The notes: generated by a model not told the origin, from the letters alone. Shown: positions 9,741 to 18,403, counted from the first letter of the stretch. The stretch: 64,000 bases of DNA from CAZDDB01 sp963843285 (GCA_963843285.1 CAWJJO010000005.1:1-64000); one strand, 5' to 3'. Translations and numbers: made by a program.

Positions 9741-10781
9741 TCAGAACGCGACGAATGGTTCAGTGGACACAATCTTTACCGGAACACCATCGATCGAACG
9801 AGGCAATTTGGCTCGCACGCCACTTGTCTTGTCCATATAGATGACGATAGCCGGTTTCGTTCCAGCTTTGTCTAATGCTCCAACGCCGACGCCAATGACA
9901 GAAGCCTGCGCCATTAATTCCTTTTCAAAACCATTCTTTACATTGTTGGCGTGTTCGAACGCCGCTGATTGGCTTGCCGCGACAGTTGAAGGTGAATTTG
10001 TACAATTAGATCCCACGAAGCTGTAACTCCTTCCCGTAGCGCTACCCACTTTCGTCAACACTTCACCGATTGGATTTCCGATGGTTGTTGAACTGCTGCC
10101 CGCATAAAGTAAAGCTACAGGATGTCTGCAAGAAGCGTTTGAGTTCGTAAGGATTAGTGAACCGGAATCACCACCAGCGCTGAAAGAACTGCTGTTGATG
10201 ACTACCTGATTCGTGTAACTGACGACAAATTTCTTTCCCGCGTTACAGTTCTTCTGATACTGAACGTTGACCGAAGTATTCACAGATCCGATTGTACCTG
10301 TTGTAACACCCGAAGTTCTTCCCGCTTTGGTAACCGCCATTCCGACAGTTGGAGCAGCAATATTCTTGCTCGGTATACCCAGATCCAGAATACTTCCTGT
10401 TGTATTCATCGTTCCCGACCGAAGCTGGGCCACGGCTGCGTCGACATTACTGCCAAGCGGCGCGGCTCCTGAAAAGTCAGCGACAATTCGTTGCGGATTG
10501 CAGTTGGTGTCGATCGAGCCAGGCTGAGAAACATCTTCTCCGCTTACTGCTTGATCGACTCTTGCCAGAACGTGGTTGTTGCTCAGGATGTAATTTAAAC
10601 CACCTGCCGAAAGCAGCGAACCAAGAGTTCCGCTGCAGCAAAATGCTCTCGTTTCGTTGTTGACGTTTCCACCTGAAGTTCCGTAGTCGTTGGATTGCGC
10701 TTTATGGTCAGCCGCAAATAACGTCACGGAACCGAACATCAGAAAGACGAAAATCAAGAATGATTTTCCAGTTCGATACAT
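9741..10781 (-). CDS. Secreted trypsin-like serine protease, paralogue 1
   Basis: This is a 346-residue protein with a signal peptide ending LFAADH and a GGAGG ribosome site before ATG 10781. The chymotrypsin-fold triad is visible: His in YILSNNHVLA, Asp in NVDAAVAQL and the nucleophile Ser in SAGGDSGSLI. Cysteines (AFCCSGTLG, IDTNCNPQ, QKNC, ASCRHP) probably form disulfides. The last ~70 residues form a separate segment, VIGVGVGALDKAGTKPAIVIYM up to STEPFVAF, which is also conserved in the neighbouring paralogue; its role is unknown. The gene is 308 bases downstream of its paralogue in the same orientation, a tandem duplication interrupted by the second tRNA remnant. Confidence 0.85.
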   Translation of the reverse strand: MYRTGKSFLIFVFLMFGSVTLFAADHKAQSNDYGTSGGNVNNETRAFCCSGTLGSLLSAGGLNYILSNNHVLARVDQAVSGEDVSQPGSIDTNCNPQRIVADFSGAAPLGSNVDAAVAQLRSGTMNTTGSILDLGIPSKNIAAPTVGMAVTKAGRTSGVTTGTIGSVNTSVNVQYQKNCNAGKKFVVSYTNQVVINSSSFSAGGDSGSLILTNSNASCRHPVALLYAGSSSTTIGNPIGEVLTKVGSATGRSYSFVGSNCTNSPSTVAASQSAAFEHANNVKNGFEKELMAQASVIGVGVGALDKAGTKPAIVIYMDKTSGVRAKLPRSIDGVPVKIVSTEPFVAF

Positions 10782-11039
10782 CGAAAACCTCCAAAGGGAT
10801 TTTGTCTTGTGTAAAGTTTCAAAGAATCTTTACCACTTTAAAGATATTCCCAAATGCAAGTCTGTCCAGAACGTTTCGCTACCTTCTTTTGGCGGGTAAT
10901 GATTACGAGGCAGGATCATCGAGTTCGTTGTTACCATTTTTTTTCGGTGCGCCTGGGGTGCGGATTTGATTGAAAAAACGGGTGATTTTGCAGTGTTTCG
11001 CGTGGTTGTCAGAGTCGATACGAGCAGAACCGGCCCGAA
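10782..11039. other. Intergenic region between the two proteases
   Basis: No gene is seen. It holds the promoter side of paralogue 1, a T-rich patch (TTTTTTTTCGGTGCGCC near 10939) and the string GTGCGCCTGGGGTGCGGA, an almost exact copy of one near the first tRNA remnant. Confidence 0.3.
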
Positions 11040-11076
11040 TTTGTAAACCTCAGGGGTTCACGTCCCTCCGCCAGCT
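11040..11076 (+). other. Second, decayed 3' half of tRNA-Thr(UGU)
   Basis: It reads TTTGTAA-ACCTC-AGG, then GGTTCACGT and CCCTC-CGCCAGC-T. Compared with the copy at 7536 it has lost four bases between variable loop and T-stem and carries one A-to-C change in the T-loop. The shared tail CGCCAGCTTCTTT continues a few bases beyond the tRNA end. The two copies are direct repeats 3.5 kb apart and bracket the S74-domain gene, the lipoprotein and protease paralogue 1. Confidence 0.7.
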
Positions 11077-11089
11077 TCTTTGTTTCTGC

Positions 11090-12151
11090 TCAGAATGCCA
11101 CGAAAGGCTCCGTGCTGATGATCCGAACAGACACTCCATCGATGGAACGTGCTAACTTGGCTCTCGTTCCCTGCGTTTTGTCCATGTAGATGACGATTAC
11201 GGGTTTCGTCGAATCCATACGGTCAGACCCGATTCCAACGCCGATAACGGCAAGTTGCGACATCAAATTCGCTCGAACACCTTCGAGCACCCTCTCAACG
11301 TGATCGATTGCCGATTGAGACGGCTCGATGGAAGCAATGCCCGCCGAAGCTGAAGTGCAGTTCTGTCCTACGAAACTAAATGTCTTCCCGGTATTTTGAT
11401 TCAGTTTTGTTAACACCTGGCTGATCGGATTTCCAATCGTGGTTGAGCTGCTACCAGCAAACAAAAGGGCTACAGGCTGACGGCAAGTGGAGCTGGTGTT
11501 GCTTACAATTAATGAACCCGAATCGCCGCCTGCGCTGAAAGTGCTGCTGTTGATAATCACCTGATTTGTATAGCTCACAACAAATTTCTTTCCAGAGCCG
11601 CAGTTTTTCTGGTACTGAACGCTCACCGAAGTGTGAATCGATCCGATTTTCCCTTTTGTAAAACCGGTTGTCCGCCCGCTCTTGGCAACGGCAAGCCCTA
11701 CAGTTGGCGACTTTACGTTGAAGCCCGGAATCCCGACATCCTGGATCGCTCCATTCGTGTTCATGGTTCCGGAACGCAAAGTTGCAACAGCAGCATCTAC
11801 ATTTGAGCCCAGCGGGGCTTTGCCAAAGAAGTCTCCTACAATTCTTGGCACTCTGCAGTTGTTATCAATCAGACCGGGCTGAGAAATGTCCTCCCCTGGT
11901 GCAGCTTGATCGGTCCTTGCCAGGACATGGTTGTTGCTGAGGATATACTTCACTCCACCTGCATCTTTCACAAGCGCTCCCAGTGTCCCACTGCAACAGA
12001 ACGAATTTGTGATGTCCTTGATATTGCCGCCGGAGGTTCCATATTTGTTGTTTTGTATCTGATGGTTTGCGCCGCTATCCGCGTAAACGGCAAGCGAGAT
12101 GCCAAATAATAGGATCATTAATGAAACGGTGATGGACTGTTTTTTTTTCAC
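11090..12151 (-). CDS. Secreted trypsin-like serine protease, paralogue 2
   Basis: GTG 12151 is taken as the start because GGAGG lies just upstream and the product then opens with a lysine-rich signal peptide (VKKKQSITVSLMILLFG...YADSG), giving 353 residues. The triad matches paralogue 1: SNNHVLA, NVDAAVATL and AGGDSGSLIV, with the same cysteine pattern (SFCCSGTLG, NNCRVP, QKNC, TCRQP). The C-terminal block VIGVGIGSDRMDSTKPVIVIYM...STEPFVAF is nearly identical to that of paralogue 1. Both proteins end in the same FVAF, suggesting selection on the C-terminus. Substrates are unknown. Confidence 0.85.
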   Translation of the reverse strand: MKKKQSITVSLMILLFGISLAVYADSGANHQIQNNKYGTSGGNIKDITNSFCCSGTLGALVKDAGGVKYILSNNHVLARTDQAAPGEDISQPGLIDNNCRVPRIVGDFFGKAPLGSNVDAAVATLRSGTMNTNGAIQDVGIPGFNVKSPTVGLAVAKSGRTTGFTKGKIGSIHTSVSVQYQKNCGSGKKFVVSYTNQVIINSSTFSAGGDSGSLIVSNTSSTCRQPVALLFAGSSSTTIGNPISQVLTKLNQNTGKTFSFVGQNCTSASAGIASIEPSQSAIDHVERVLEGVRANLMSQLAVIGVGIGSDRMDSTKPVIVIYMDKTQGTRAKLARSIDGVSVRIISTEPFVAF

Positions 12152-12307
12152 CCGATTCCTCCAGGATTTGTTGGGATAGATGTACCTCATAAACAAATCT
12201 ATGAAAGATCGCGCGCTGATGTCAATCACAAATCAGACGACAAATGGAAAGTGCCAAGGCAAATCGTTCCAACCCCACCTACCCTCCCGCTTCATAAGGA
12301 GGAGGAA

Positions 12308-13525
12308 TCACTGCCGCGCACTAAGTGCCGGCAAAACAGGCGATTCCCGGCGGACCGCATTTCGCGTGCATTCGAAAGTCGATTTCATCGCTTCGCGGGG
12401 GACTTTGTCGACGATCGGGTGGACGATCCACGCCACACCGATGGGAACATTTCGCGATAAAGAAATCGTTTGCAACTCCGCAAATACGCCATCCTTCGTT
12501 TGCTCCAGCCACCAGTACGAGTTCAGCCGCCAGAGGAAGCCGCGGTCCTGACCCGGCGGCAGTTCCTTCTCATTGTTTTTCCCCGGATCACTCACTTCCG
12601 CAATCCGCACACTGTGTGACCGGATATGACAACGATTCCCGCCCAGCTGAATCAGCCGGACTTCATATTCGGTATTTAGAACCACTGTCAATACTTCCTT
12701 CTTTTTCAGCTTTAGATAGGCGCGAAGTTCATTTCCTTCGTGGGTGAGAAGTTTTGAGTCCAATACTTCCGGATAAAATTTCTTGTGATTGTCGTAGTCC
12801 TGAAGCAGCTTCACGGTTTCTTCCAATGTGACATCAGGAATAAACATGGATCCGGTCCATTCCTGAATCATCCCGTGCGGCACATCAGGAACGTGCTGAG
12901 ATTTTTCGACGCGTAGCGCGCCGGCTCGGATCTGCGGAATTGCATCCGGATTCTTTTCCAGGCGAAGAAAAGGCTCCGTGCCGTCTAACCTCCGCTGCAT
13001 CTGGTTTTCCGACAGTTCGACATATCGTTGAAATGCTTGAATTGTCTCCGGTTTCAATTCGACGCCGGCGCCGGCAGATTTCGTCAGGCCGGGGGTAAGA
13101 ATGATAATTGCCAGCAATGTGAGTACTGGAGGACTCTTGCGAAAGACAAAACTGGAATTGGCAATGAAATTGGAGAATGAGCATCCCGCGATTGCGATGA
13201 GATTCGCAAGGATGAACGGAAAATGCAGGACTCCGACAAAAAGGCGCATGATCAGCAAGTTTCCCGGTATGGAAATCAGACCCGACGCCAGATGAAAACG
13301 GAAAAATCTTTGCGTCACTGAAAACGCGAGTCCTGCGGATGTACGCTCTTTCCATGTCCACCTCTCATGCCAGACGAAGTTATGCAGGATTGCTGCTTCG
13401 ACAGCCAGAAATGTAGCCGGCAAGTAATGAATCGAGGTCAGCGCCTGAAGCAGAGCGAGAGTAAGCAACTGGAGGATCATGCCCAGTACGCCGACGAAAT
13501 TAAAGCGGAGCCATATCCGGAACAC
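12308..13525 (-). CDS. GtrA-like membrane domain fused to a START/SRPBCC lipid-binding domain
   Basis: The N-terminal ~130 residues are a four-helix GtrA-type membrane domain (FNFVGVLGMILQLLTLALL, HNFVWHERWTW, LASGLISIPGNLL, NFIANSSFVFRK), a family linked to flipping or transfer of polyprenyl-linked sugars. A further hydrophobic segment resembling a signal peptide (VLTLLAIIILTPGLTKSAGA) connects to about 250 residues with START-like features: GSMFIPDVTLEETVKLLQDYD, KKFYPEVLDSKLL, NTEYEVRLI, LNSYWWLEQTKDGVF and PIVDKVPREAM. The second half would lie outside the cytoplasm. The fusion suggests binding and movement of a lipid across or off the membrane. It ends the minus-strand pair with the phosphatidyltransferase gene two bases upstream. 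Confidence 0.7.
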   Translation of the reverse strand: MFRIWLRFNFVGVLGMILQLLTLALLQALTSIHYLPATFLAVEAAILHNFVWHERWTWKERTSAGLAFSVTQRFFRFHLASGLISIPGNLLIMRLFVGVLHFPFILANLIAIAGCSFSNFIANSSFVFRKSPPVLTLLAIIILTPGLTKSAGAGVELKPETIQAFQRYVELSENQMQRRLDGTEPFLRLEKNPDAIPQIRAGALRVEKSQHVPDVPHGMIQEWTGSMFIPDVTLEETVKLLQDYDNHKKFYPEVLDSKLLTHEGNELRAYLKLKKKEVLTVVLNTEYEVRLIQLGGNRCHIRSHSVRIAEVSDPGKNNEKELPPGQDRGFLWRLNSYWWLEQTKDGVFAELQTISLSRNVPIGVAWIVHPIVDKVPREAMKSTFECTRNAVRRESPVLPALSARQ

Positions 13526-13527
13526 AG

Positions 13528-14214
13528 TTAATCCTTCGGTAACGGCTCCAGACGATATAGTTGCACGCTTCTCCGGATCATCGAATGGAGGGCAAGAATC
13601 ATCAAGATCGCGATTCCAGGCACGCCGCCAAGATCAAAGAGATTGATGTCACGGCCAAACACGTGCACTTTCGGAGCCAGTGCCAGCGCGAAATTTCCAA
13701 TCGCGAGCAGGATCCGCAGCTCTGTAGGTCCGAGCAAGCCAAAGGAAAGCTTGAACTGACCCAGAGTCGCGGCGCTCAGGTAGATCTCAATGCAGAGGAT
13801 GTAGTATGCAATCAAAAATCCAGCCGCAACCCACAAACTCATGTATCCGGAGACTGCAAGACCTGCGAGCAAGAACAGGATCCCGATGGTGTCCACTGCA
13901 TGATCTACGTAGAATCCATAGCGCGGGCGCTGTCTGTTCCGGACGCGCGCGAGTGTTCCATCCAGACTGTCTCCAAACCAATTCAACGCAAGAAAAAAAG
14001 TGGCGAGCAAAGGCGCAAGAGGTGTCCATGCAGACAGCGCGTAAGAAACTCCTGTAAAGATCATTCCGAGAAATCCCAGAAAAGTCAGGTGATCGGAATG
14101 AATCCATAACGGCAGTCGTTCGGCTATCCGGATCAAAGTTTTCTTTTCCGCAGGTGCGAGAATGCTTCCGTGAATCCGCTGCAGATTAAGAGTTTGTGAA
14201 ATTGCATTTGACAT
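13528..14214 (-). CDS. CDP-alcohol phosphatidyltransferase family protein
   Basis: This 228-residue integral membrane enzyme transfers a phosphatidyl (or similar) group from a CDP-linked donor to an alcohol. The catalytic signature is visible as GDSLDGTLARVRNRQRPRYG followed by FYVDHAVD, matching D-G-x2-A-R-x8-9-G-x3-D-x3-D. About six hydrophobic helices follow the usual plan. The acceptor alcohol cannot be told from sequence. It lies head-to-tail with the GtrA-START gene and within the lipid block that includes the ElbD-like gene, so a phospholipid head-group or ether-lipid role fits. Confidence 0.8.
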   Translation of the reverse strand: MSNAISQTLNLQRIHGSILAPAEKKTLIRIAERLPLWIHSDHLTFLGFLGMIFTGVSYALSAWTPLAPLLATFFLALNWFGDSLDGTLARVRNRQRPRYGFYVDHAVDTIGILFLLAGLAVSGYMSLWVAAGFLIAYYILCIEIYLSAATLGQFKLSFGLLGPTELRILLAIGNFALALAPKVHVFGRDINLFDLGGVPGIAILMILALHSMIRRSVQLYRLEPLPKD

Positions 14215-14265
14215 TCAGTTTTCCTCCGGGATCCGGTAGTGCAAGAGTTGTGCCGTGTGAAAAGA

Positions 14266-14340
14266 TGGAGCGCGGGCGTCCCGCCCGCTGGACAAACTGG
14301 GTGCACTTTCGTCGCTGGCGGGCGAGACGCCCGCGCTCCA
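14266..14340. repeat. Near-perfect 23-bp inverted repeat of the GGAGCGCGGGCGTCC family
   Basis: The arms at 14266-14288 and 14318-14340 match in 22 of 23 positions and are separated by 29 bases. Related arms occur at 15405 (GGCGGGCTGGAAGCCCGC), in the actE gene at 45012-45085 and near 59040. It is a dispersed palindromic repeat that forms a strong hairpin; here it lies between divergent genes. Confidence 0.8.
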
Positions 14341-14417
14341 AGCTAGGACTATCCGAAAGGATAGGTTCCTACCCATCTGGTGAGGTTTCCATTTATAATC
14401 CACATGGTCGAAGCCGA

Positions 14418-15401
14418 ATGAAAATCTCAGTGATCGTACCCGTATACAACGCAGAATGGTGCTTGCGTGATTGTCTTTCCGCTTTGCGTGAGAATCGCAA
14501 CGATGCCGAGATCCTCGTTGTCGATGATCACTCCACCGACCGCAGCGCGGAAATTGCCCGCGAGATGGGCGTGCCCGTTCTGGCAAACCCGCGAGGAAGG
14601 GGTCCTGCTGCGGCACGAAATGTTGGCGGCGAAAATGCGACCGGGGAAATACTGTTGTTCATCGACTCCGATGTCAGGGTCCGCCCCGACACAGTCCAGC
14701 ATGTAATTGGAATCTTGGATTCAAGTCCGGATGTAGCCGCGGTGTTTGGATCGTATGATACGAGTCCGGCTGCGCCAAACTTCCTTTCACAATACAAAAA
14801 TCTGCTGCATCACTATGTCCATCAAAGATCCAGTGAAAACGCCTCCACATTCTGGGCCGGATGTGGCGCAATCCGGAAGGAAATCTTTCTGAAGGCCGGA
14901 GGGTTTAGCGAAGAGGACTATCCGCACCCCTCGATCGAGGACATCGCGCTCGGTCTGAAGCTCAAGGCTACCGGCTATTCGATTCGACTCGAAAAGTCGC
15001 TTCAAGTCAAACATCTAAAGCGTTGGACTCCGTCAAATCTGCTTCGTGCAGACATACTCTATCGCGCAGTTCCGTGGTCCAGACTGATTCTCAAGAGTGG
15101 AGTTCTGCCAAATGATTTGAACCTGCAAACATCTCAACGCGTCAGCGCAGTGATGGTCGGGCTCTTTGTACTCTCGCTTGTGATCCTACTTTCCGGACGC
15201 GCAACGTTCGTATCTCTGGTGGCAGCCATCGCGACTGCCGGAACGGTGCTCTTTCTCAATCGAGATCTATACAGGTTCTTTTGTAGGCTGAAAGGCCCGC
15301 TGTTTGTATTCCCTGCAATCATCTGGCACTTTTTCTATTATCTATACAGCTCAGCTACTTTCTTGATCTGCTCGCTTACCCAACGAAGAAGCGCTCGATG
15401 A
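14418..15401 (+). CDS. Family 2 glycosyltransferase, membrane-associated
   Basis: ATG 14418 (327 residues) is preferred over longer readings because the GT2 fold begins at once with MKISVIVPVYNAEWCLRDCL. The nucleotide-sugar site shows ILVVDDHSTDRS and the metal-binding FIDSDVRV, and the acceptor side has GGFSEEDYPHPSIEDIALGL. The C-terminal third holds two or three transmembrane helices (VMVGLFVLSLVILLS, LVAAIATAGTVLFL, FVFPAIIWHFFYYLY). It likely transfers a sugar to a lipid or polyprenyl acceptor at the cytoplasmic face. It diverges from the phosphatidyltransferase gene; the inverted repeat lies between. Confidence 0.8.
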   Translation: MKISVIVPVYNAEWCLRDCLSALRENRNDAEILVVDDHSTDRSAEIAREMGVPVLANPRGRGPAAARNVGGENATGEILLFIDSDVRVRPDTVQHVIGILDSSPDVAAVFGSYDTSPAAPNFLSQYKNLLHHYVHQRSSENASTFWAGCGAIRKEIFLKAGGFSEEDYPHPSIEDIALGLKLKATGYSIRLEKSLQVKHLKRWTPSNLLRADILYRAVPWSRLILKSGVLPNDLNLQTSQRVSAVMVGLFVLSLVILLSGRATFVSLVAAIATAGTVLFLNRDLYRFFCRLKGPLFVFPAIIWHFFYYLYSSATFLICSLTQRRSAR

Positions 15402-15436
15402 CCGGCGGGCTGGAAGCCCGCGCTCCCCCTCGGACT

Positions 15437-15889
15437 TTATTCTTCCGGCTCCTTCTCCTCGTCTGATTCCTCATCCGAAGACGAGCTAAGAGATGTGACG
15501 GGAATCTGAAAGAGCCTCCCCGTTTTCTGCGGACGGCCCGTAAGCGAACGCGTGTAGTCGTAACTCCGGTAGAGCATGTATTCATCCTGGGCCTGTAGCT
15601 TCAAGACATTTTCCATCCGGGGCTCAAAAGCTTGATTGCCGAGTGGAGTCAGATCCATTTCCAATCCCGGATGTTCCGCCCCCTCAACCTCAACGAATTC
15701 CCTCCGCGGAGCATTCTGTCTCAGGATTTTATCTGAATCACGAAATGACTCCAGGATTTCGTTCAATTCTTTTTCAGTGGGTTGGATGGACTTTTTCTGT
15801 TCCGCATCTTTTGCCGGCGTCTCAGTTTGGGCGAAAACGGCCGGCGATGTGAGTAGAAGCGTAAGAACTAAGGTTGCAAAATATCGCAT
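15437..15889 (-). CDS. Secreted protein of unknown function with an acidic tail
   Basis: This is a 150-residue protein with a clear signal peptide (MRYFATLVLTLLLTSPAVFA). The mature part is polar, with EKELNEILESFRDSDKILRQ and a tyrosine-rich stretch (YMLYRSYDYTRSL). It ends in SSSSDEESDEEKEPEE, a very acidic tail that could bind cations. I recognise no family. The gene converges on the glycosyltransferase and diverges from the HAD phosphatase. Confidence 0.6.
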   Translation of the reverse strand: MRYFATLVLTLLLTSPAVFAQTETPAKDAEQKKSIQPTEKELNEILESFRDSDKILRQNAPRREFVEVEGAEHPGLEMDLTPLGNQAFEPRMENVLKLQAQDEYMLYRSYDYTRSLTGRPQKTGRLFQIPVTSLSSSSDEESDEEKEPEE

Positions 15890-15982
15890 ACGCTCTTGAC
15901 CTCTACTTATAATCTAGACCTTCATGACAACAACCGCAATTCCTTCTCTGGGGCCCGGTCGTGATAAAATTACGATCCATCC

Positions 15983-16675
15983 ATGAAGAAAGGGGCCCGA
16001 AATCGCAAAGAAAAGCCGGCTGCCGCTTTTTATGATCTGGATGGCACGCTTGTAAAGACCAATTTGGTTCACGCTCTTTTGTTCCAGGCAAGGAACCAGC
16101 AGGGTATCTTGCGCAGCATCGCCAAAAGCGCCAGGGTTATGGGATCCATTCCCGCCTTCATAGCAACAGACCTTTTCAGCCGTAGCGTTTTTCAAGAGAT
16201 GTTTTTCCGTCAATATAAAGGTGAATCTGAAGATCGTCTACGCTACCTTTCGGAGGAATTATTTGAAGAAGTATTACAACCTTCGATCTTCCCCGGAGCG
16301 ATCGATTTGATTGAACGATCGCGCAGTCTGGGCCTGAGACAGGTGCTGGTAACGGGAGCGCTGGATATGACGGTTGGACCGGTTGCTCGATACCTCAAGA
16401 TCGATGATTGGATTACAAACCGGCTTGAGTTTGTTGATGGATTTGCTACGGGAAGATTGCTTCCTCCGATCATGGCTGAATCTACCAAAGCTTCGTGGAT
16501 TCGTAATTATGCGGAAAAAGAAGGGCTCAGTCTCGAAGACAGCTACTGCTACTCAGACAGCATGACGGATCTGCCGATGTTGTCGGTGGTGGGACACCCG
16601 GCGGCGGTTAATCCTGATTTCCGGCTCCGCAGCGCCGCGCTTCAGGGCAACTGGCCGATCCTGGATCTAAGATGA
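15983..16675 (+). CDS. HAD-superfamily phosphatase, subfamily IB (SerB/CicA-like)
   Basis: This 230-residue hydrolase has the nucleophile motif FYDLDGTLVKTN (motif I), a motif II threonine in VLVTGALDMT, a lysine in AESTKASWIRNYA and motif III YSDSMTDLPMLSVVGHPAAVNPD. HAD-IB enzymes dephosphorylate small molecules such as phosphoserine or, in lipid loci, lysophosphatidic acid. Its position upstream of the LarA-like and ElbD-like genes on the same strand suggests a lipid phosphate substrate, which is inference. The first ~12 residues are lysine- and arginine-rich. Confidence 0.8.
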   Translation: MKKGARNRKEKPAAAFYDLDGTLVKTNLVHALLFQARNQQGILRSIAKSARVMGSIPAFIATDLFSRSVFQEMFFRQYKGESEDRLRYLSEELFEEVLQPSIFPGAIDLIERSRSLGLRQVLVTGALDMTVGPVARYLKIDDWITNRLEFVDGFATGRLLPPIMAESTKASWIRNYAEKEGLSLEDSYCYSDSMTDLPMLSVVGHPAAVNPDFRLRSAALQGNWPILDLR

Positions 16676-16683
16676 TAGAATTC

Positions 16684-16791
16684 ACCACGGAGCACACGGA
16701 GAACACGGAGGAATTGGAAATTGTGGTTGACCTTCTAGGTATTGGATTTGCACCTATTCTTTCGCTCCGTGCACTTCGTGTTCTCCGTAGT
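16684..16791. repeat. Imperfect inverted repeat (ACCACGGAG...CTCCGTAGT type)
   Basis: The left arm at 16684-16710 (ACCACGGAGCACACGGAG...) and the right arm at 16765-16791 (CTCCGTGCACTTCGTGTTC...) are largely complementary across about 54 bases. It belongs to a dispersed family of purine-rich/pyrimidine-rich palindromes found at several gene junctions in this window. Confidence 0.7.
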
Positions 16792-16802
16792 AAAAAGGGG
16801 CT

Positions 16803-18398
16803 ATGAGTTTAGTAGTTAGAAGGAAACTGGAACAGAACATCGTTCATATCGATACGGATTCGCAGCCGCGAATTCTGCATTACGGCGAGGATTTTCTCCT
16901 CGAAGACTTGCCGGTCGGGTCGCGAGTGATCTATCCGAAAGCGCCGATTGCCGGTCTTCCCAATCCGGAAGCTGCCATTCGTTACGCGCTGAATCATCCG
17001 CTCGGATGCGACCCTTTGTTTGCCCAGTTGTATCCGGGGATGCGAGTCACCATCGCGATGGATGACATCAGCCTCCCCTTGCCTCCAATGAAAACGCCGG
17101 AAATCAGGCAGCAAATCGTGGAAATTCTTCTCGATATGCTGCACGGTCATGGTGTGGATGACATCCATCTGATTGTCGCAAATTCCCTGCACCGAAAATT
17201 GACGGAATCGGAACTGAAACGGATGGTGGGCTCCAAGATTTTCAAGGAATTTTATCCGGACCGCTATTACAATCACGATGCGGAAGATCCCGAAGGGATG
17301 ACGCATCTCGGAGACACTCGCCACCGCGAGCCAGTGAATATCAACCGCCGCGCGGTAGAAAGCGATCTGCTCATCTACGTGAACATCAATCTCGTTCCGA
17401 TGGACGGCGGACATAAATCGGTGACTGTGGGACTTTGCGACTACGAGAGCCTGAGACCGCATCATGAGCCGCAAAGCATCATTGATTCGGACAGCTACAT
17501 GGATCCTGCGCGTTCCGAATTGAGTCGGAAATGCGAACGGATGGGGAAAATTGTGGATGAGCATATGAATGTCTTCCACATTGAGACTGTCCTCAACAAC
17601 GATATGTTCCTGAGCCCGATGAGCTTCCTGGCGAAAAACGAAGACACGTTCACAGACAAAGACTGGGCCATGTTCAATCTTACAAAGGCAAGCCTGTCCA
17701 AATTGCCGCGCGCCGCAAAGCGCAAGATGTTTTTTCAGATTCCGGCAAACTACAAGCTCATTGCATGTCATGCGGGACGCACAGAGCTCGTGCACGATCA
17801 GACACTCCGGCATTGTTTTGATCAGTACGCAGTGCCTGTAAAAGGACAATGCGATATCTTGATTACAGGCATCGCATACATCTCCCCGTACAATGTGAAT
17901 TCGATCCTGAACCCAATCCTTGTTCAGGTGATGGGACCAGGTTATTTCTTCAACATGTACAGGAACAAGCCTGTGGTCCGGAAAGGGGGCGTGATGATTC
18001 TGACTCACCCCTGCTATGACGAATTCGATCCTGCATTTCATCCAAGTTATATCGAATTTTTCAACCGCTGCCTTCCGGATACAAAGGACAGTTTCGAGTT
18101 ACGCGAAAAATACGAGCAGGAGTTTGCGCATGACCCCAACTACATTCAGATGTACCGGAGGGGAAACGCGTATCACGGAGCGCATCCGTTCTTCATGTGG
18201 TACTGGGCCGAAAACGGACGCAAACACCTGGGCAAAATCATTGCTGTCGCCGATAACACCTATGTCCCCGAAATGCTTGGATGGGATCGCGCAAGCAGTC
18301 TAACCGAAGCGATCTATATGGCAAAAAGCTACGTCGGGAGATCGGCGGAAATCACGATGCTGCATCACCCGCCGATCTTCATGTCAGAAATGTCATGA
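16803..18398 (+). CDS. LarA-like (DUF2088, lactate racemase N-terminal domain) protein
   Basis: This 531-residue cytoplasmic protein has the nucleotide-binding layout of the lactate racemase family: PGMRVTIAMDDISLPLPPM near residue 85 in place of the usual DxTRP loop, VDDIHLIVANSLHRKL around 120, and NHDAEDPEGMTHLG with a conserved histidine. LarA uses a nickel-pincer cofactor, but no larB, larC or larE genes are visible here and the loop differs, so racemisation of lactate should not be assumed. Its place between the HAD phosphatase and the ElbD-like gene, on the same strand, suggests a role in the same lipid pathway. Confidence 0.7.
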   Translation: MSLVVRRKLEQNIVHIDTDSQPRILHYGEDFLLEDLPVGSRVIYPKAPIAGLPNPEAAIRYALNHPLGCDPLFAQLYPGMRVTIAMDDISLPLPPMKTPEIRQQIVEILLDMLHGHGVDDIHLIVANSLHRKLTESELKRMVGSKIFKEFYPDRYYNHDAEDPEGMTHLGDTRHREPVNINRRAVESDLLIYVNINLVPMDGGHKSVTVGLCDYESLRPHHEPQSIIDSDSYMDPARSELSRKCERMGKIVDEHMNVFHIETVLNNDMFLSPMSFLAKNEDTFTDKDWAMFNLTKASLSKLPRAAKRKMFFQIPANYKLIACHAGRTELVHDQTLRHCFDQYAVPVKGQCDILITGIAYISPYNVNSILNPILVQVMGPGYFFNMYRNKPVVRKGGVMILTHPCYDEFDPAFHPSYIEFFNRCLPDTKDSFELREKYEQEFAHDPNYIQMYRRGNAYHGAHPFFMWYWAENGRKHLGKIIAVADNTYVPEMLGWDRASSLTEAIYMAKSYVGRSAEITMLHHPPIFMSEMS

Positions 18399-18403
18399 GG
18401 TAT

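Noticed and set aside
14196..14417. N-terminal extension of the GT2 gene from 14196
   Set aside because: It would translate the GC-rich inverted repeat; the GT2 fold starts at ATG 14418.
16809..18041. Minus-strand 410-residue ORF
   Set aside because: Antisense to the DUF2088 gene; the His/Val/Arg-rich translation shows no family features.
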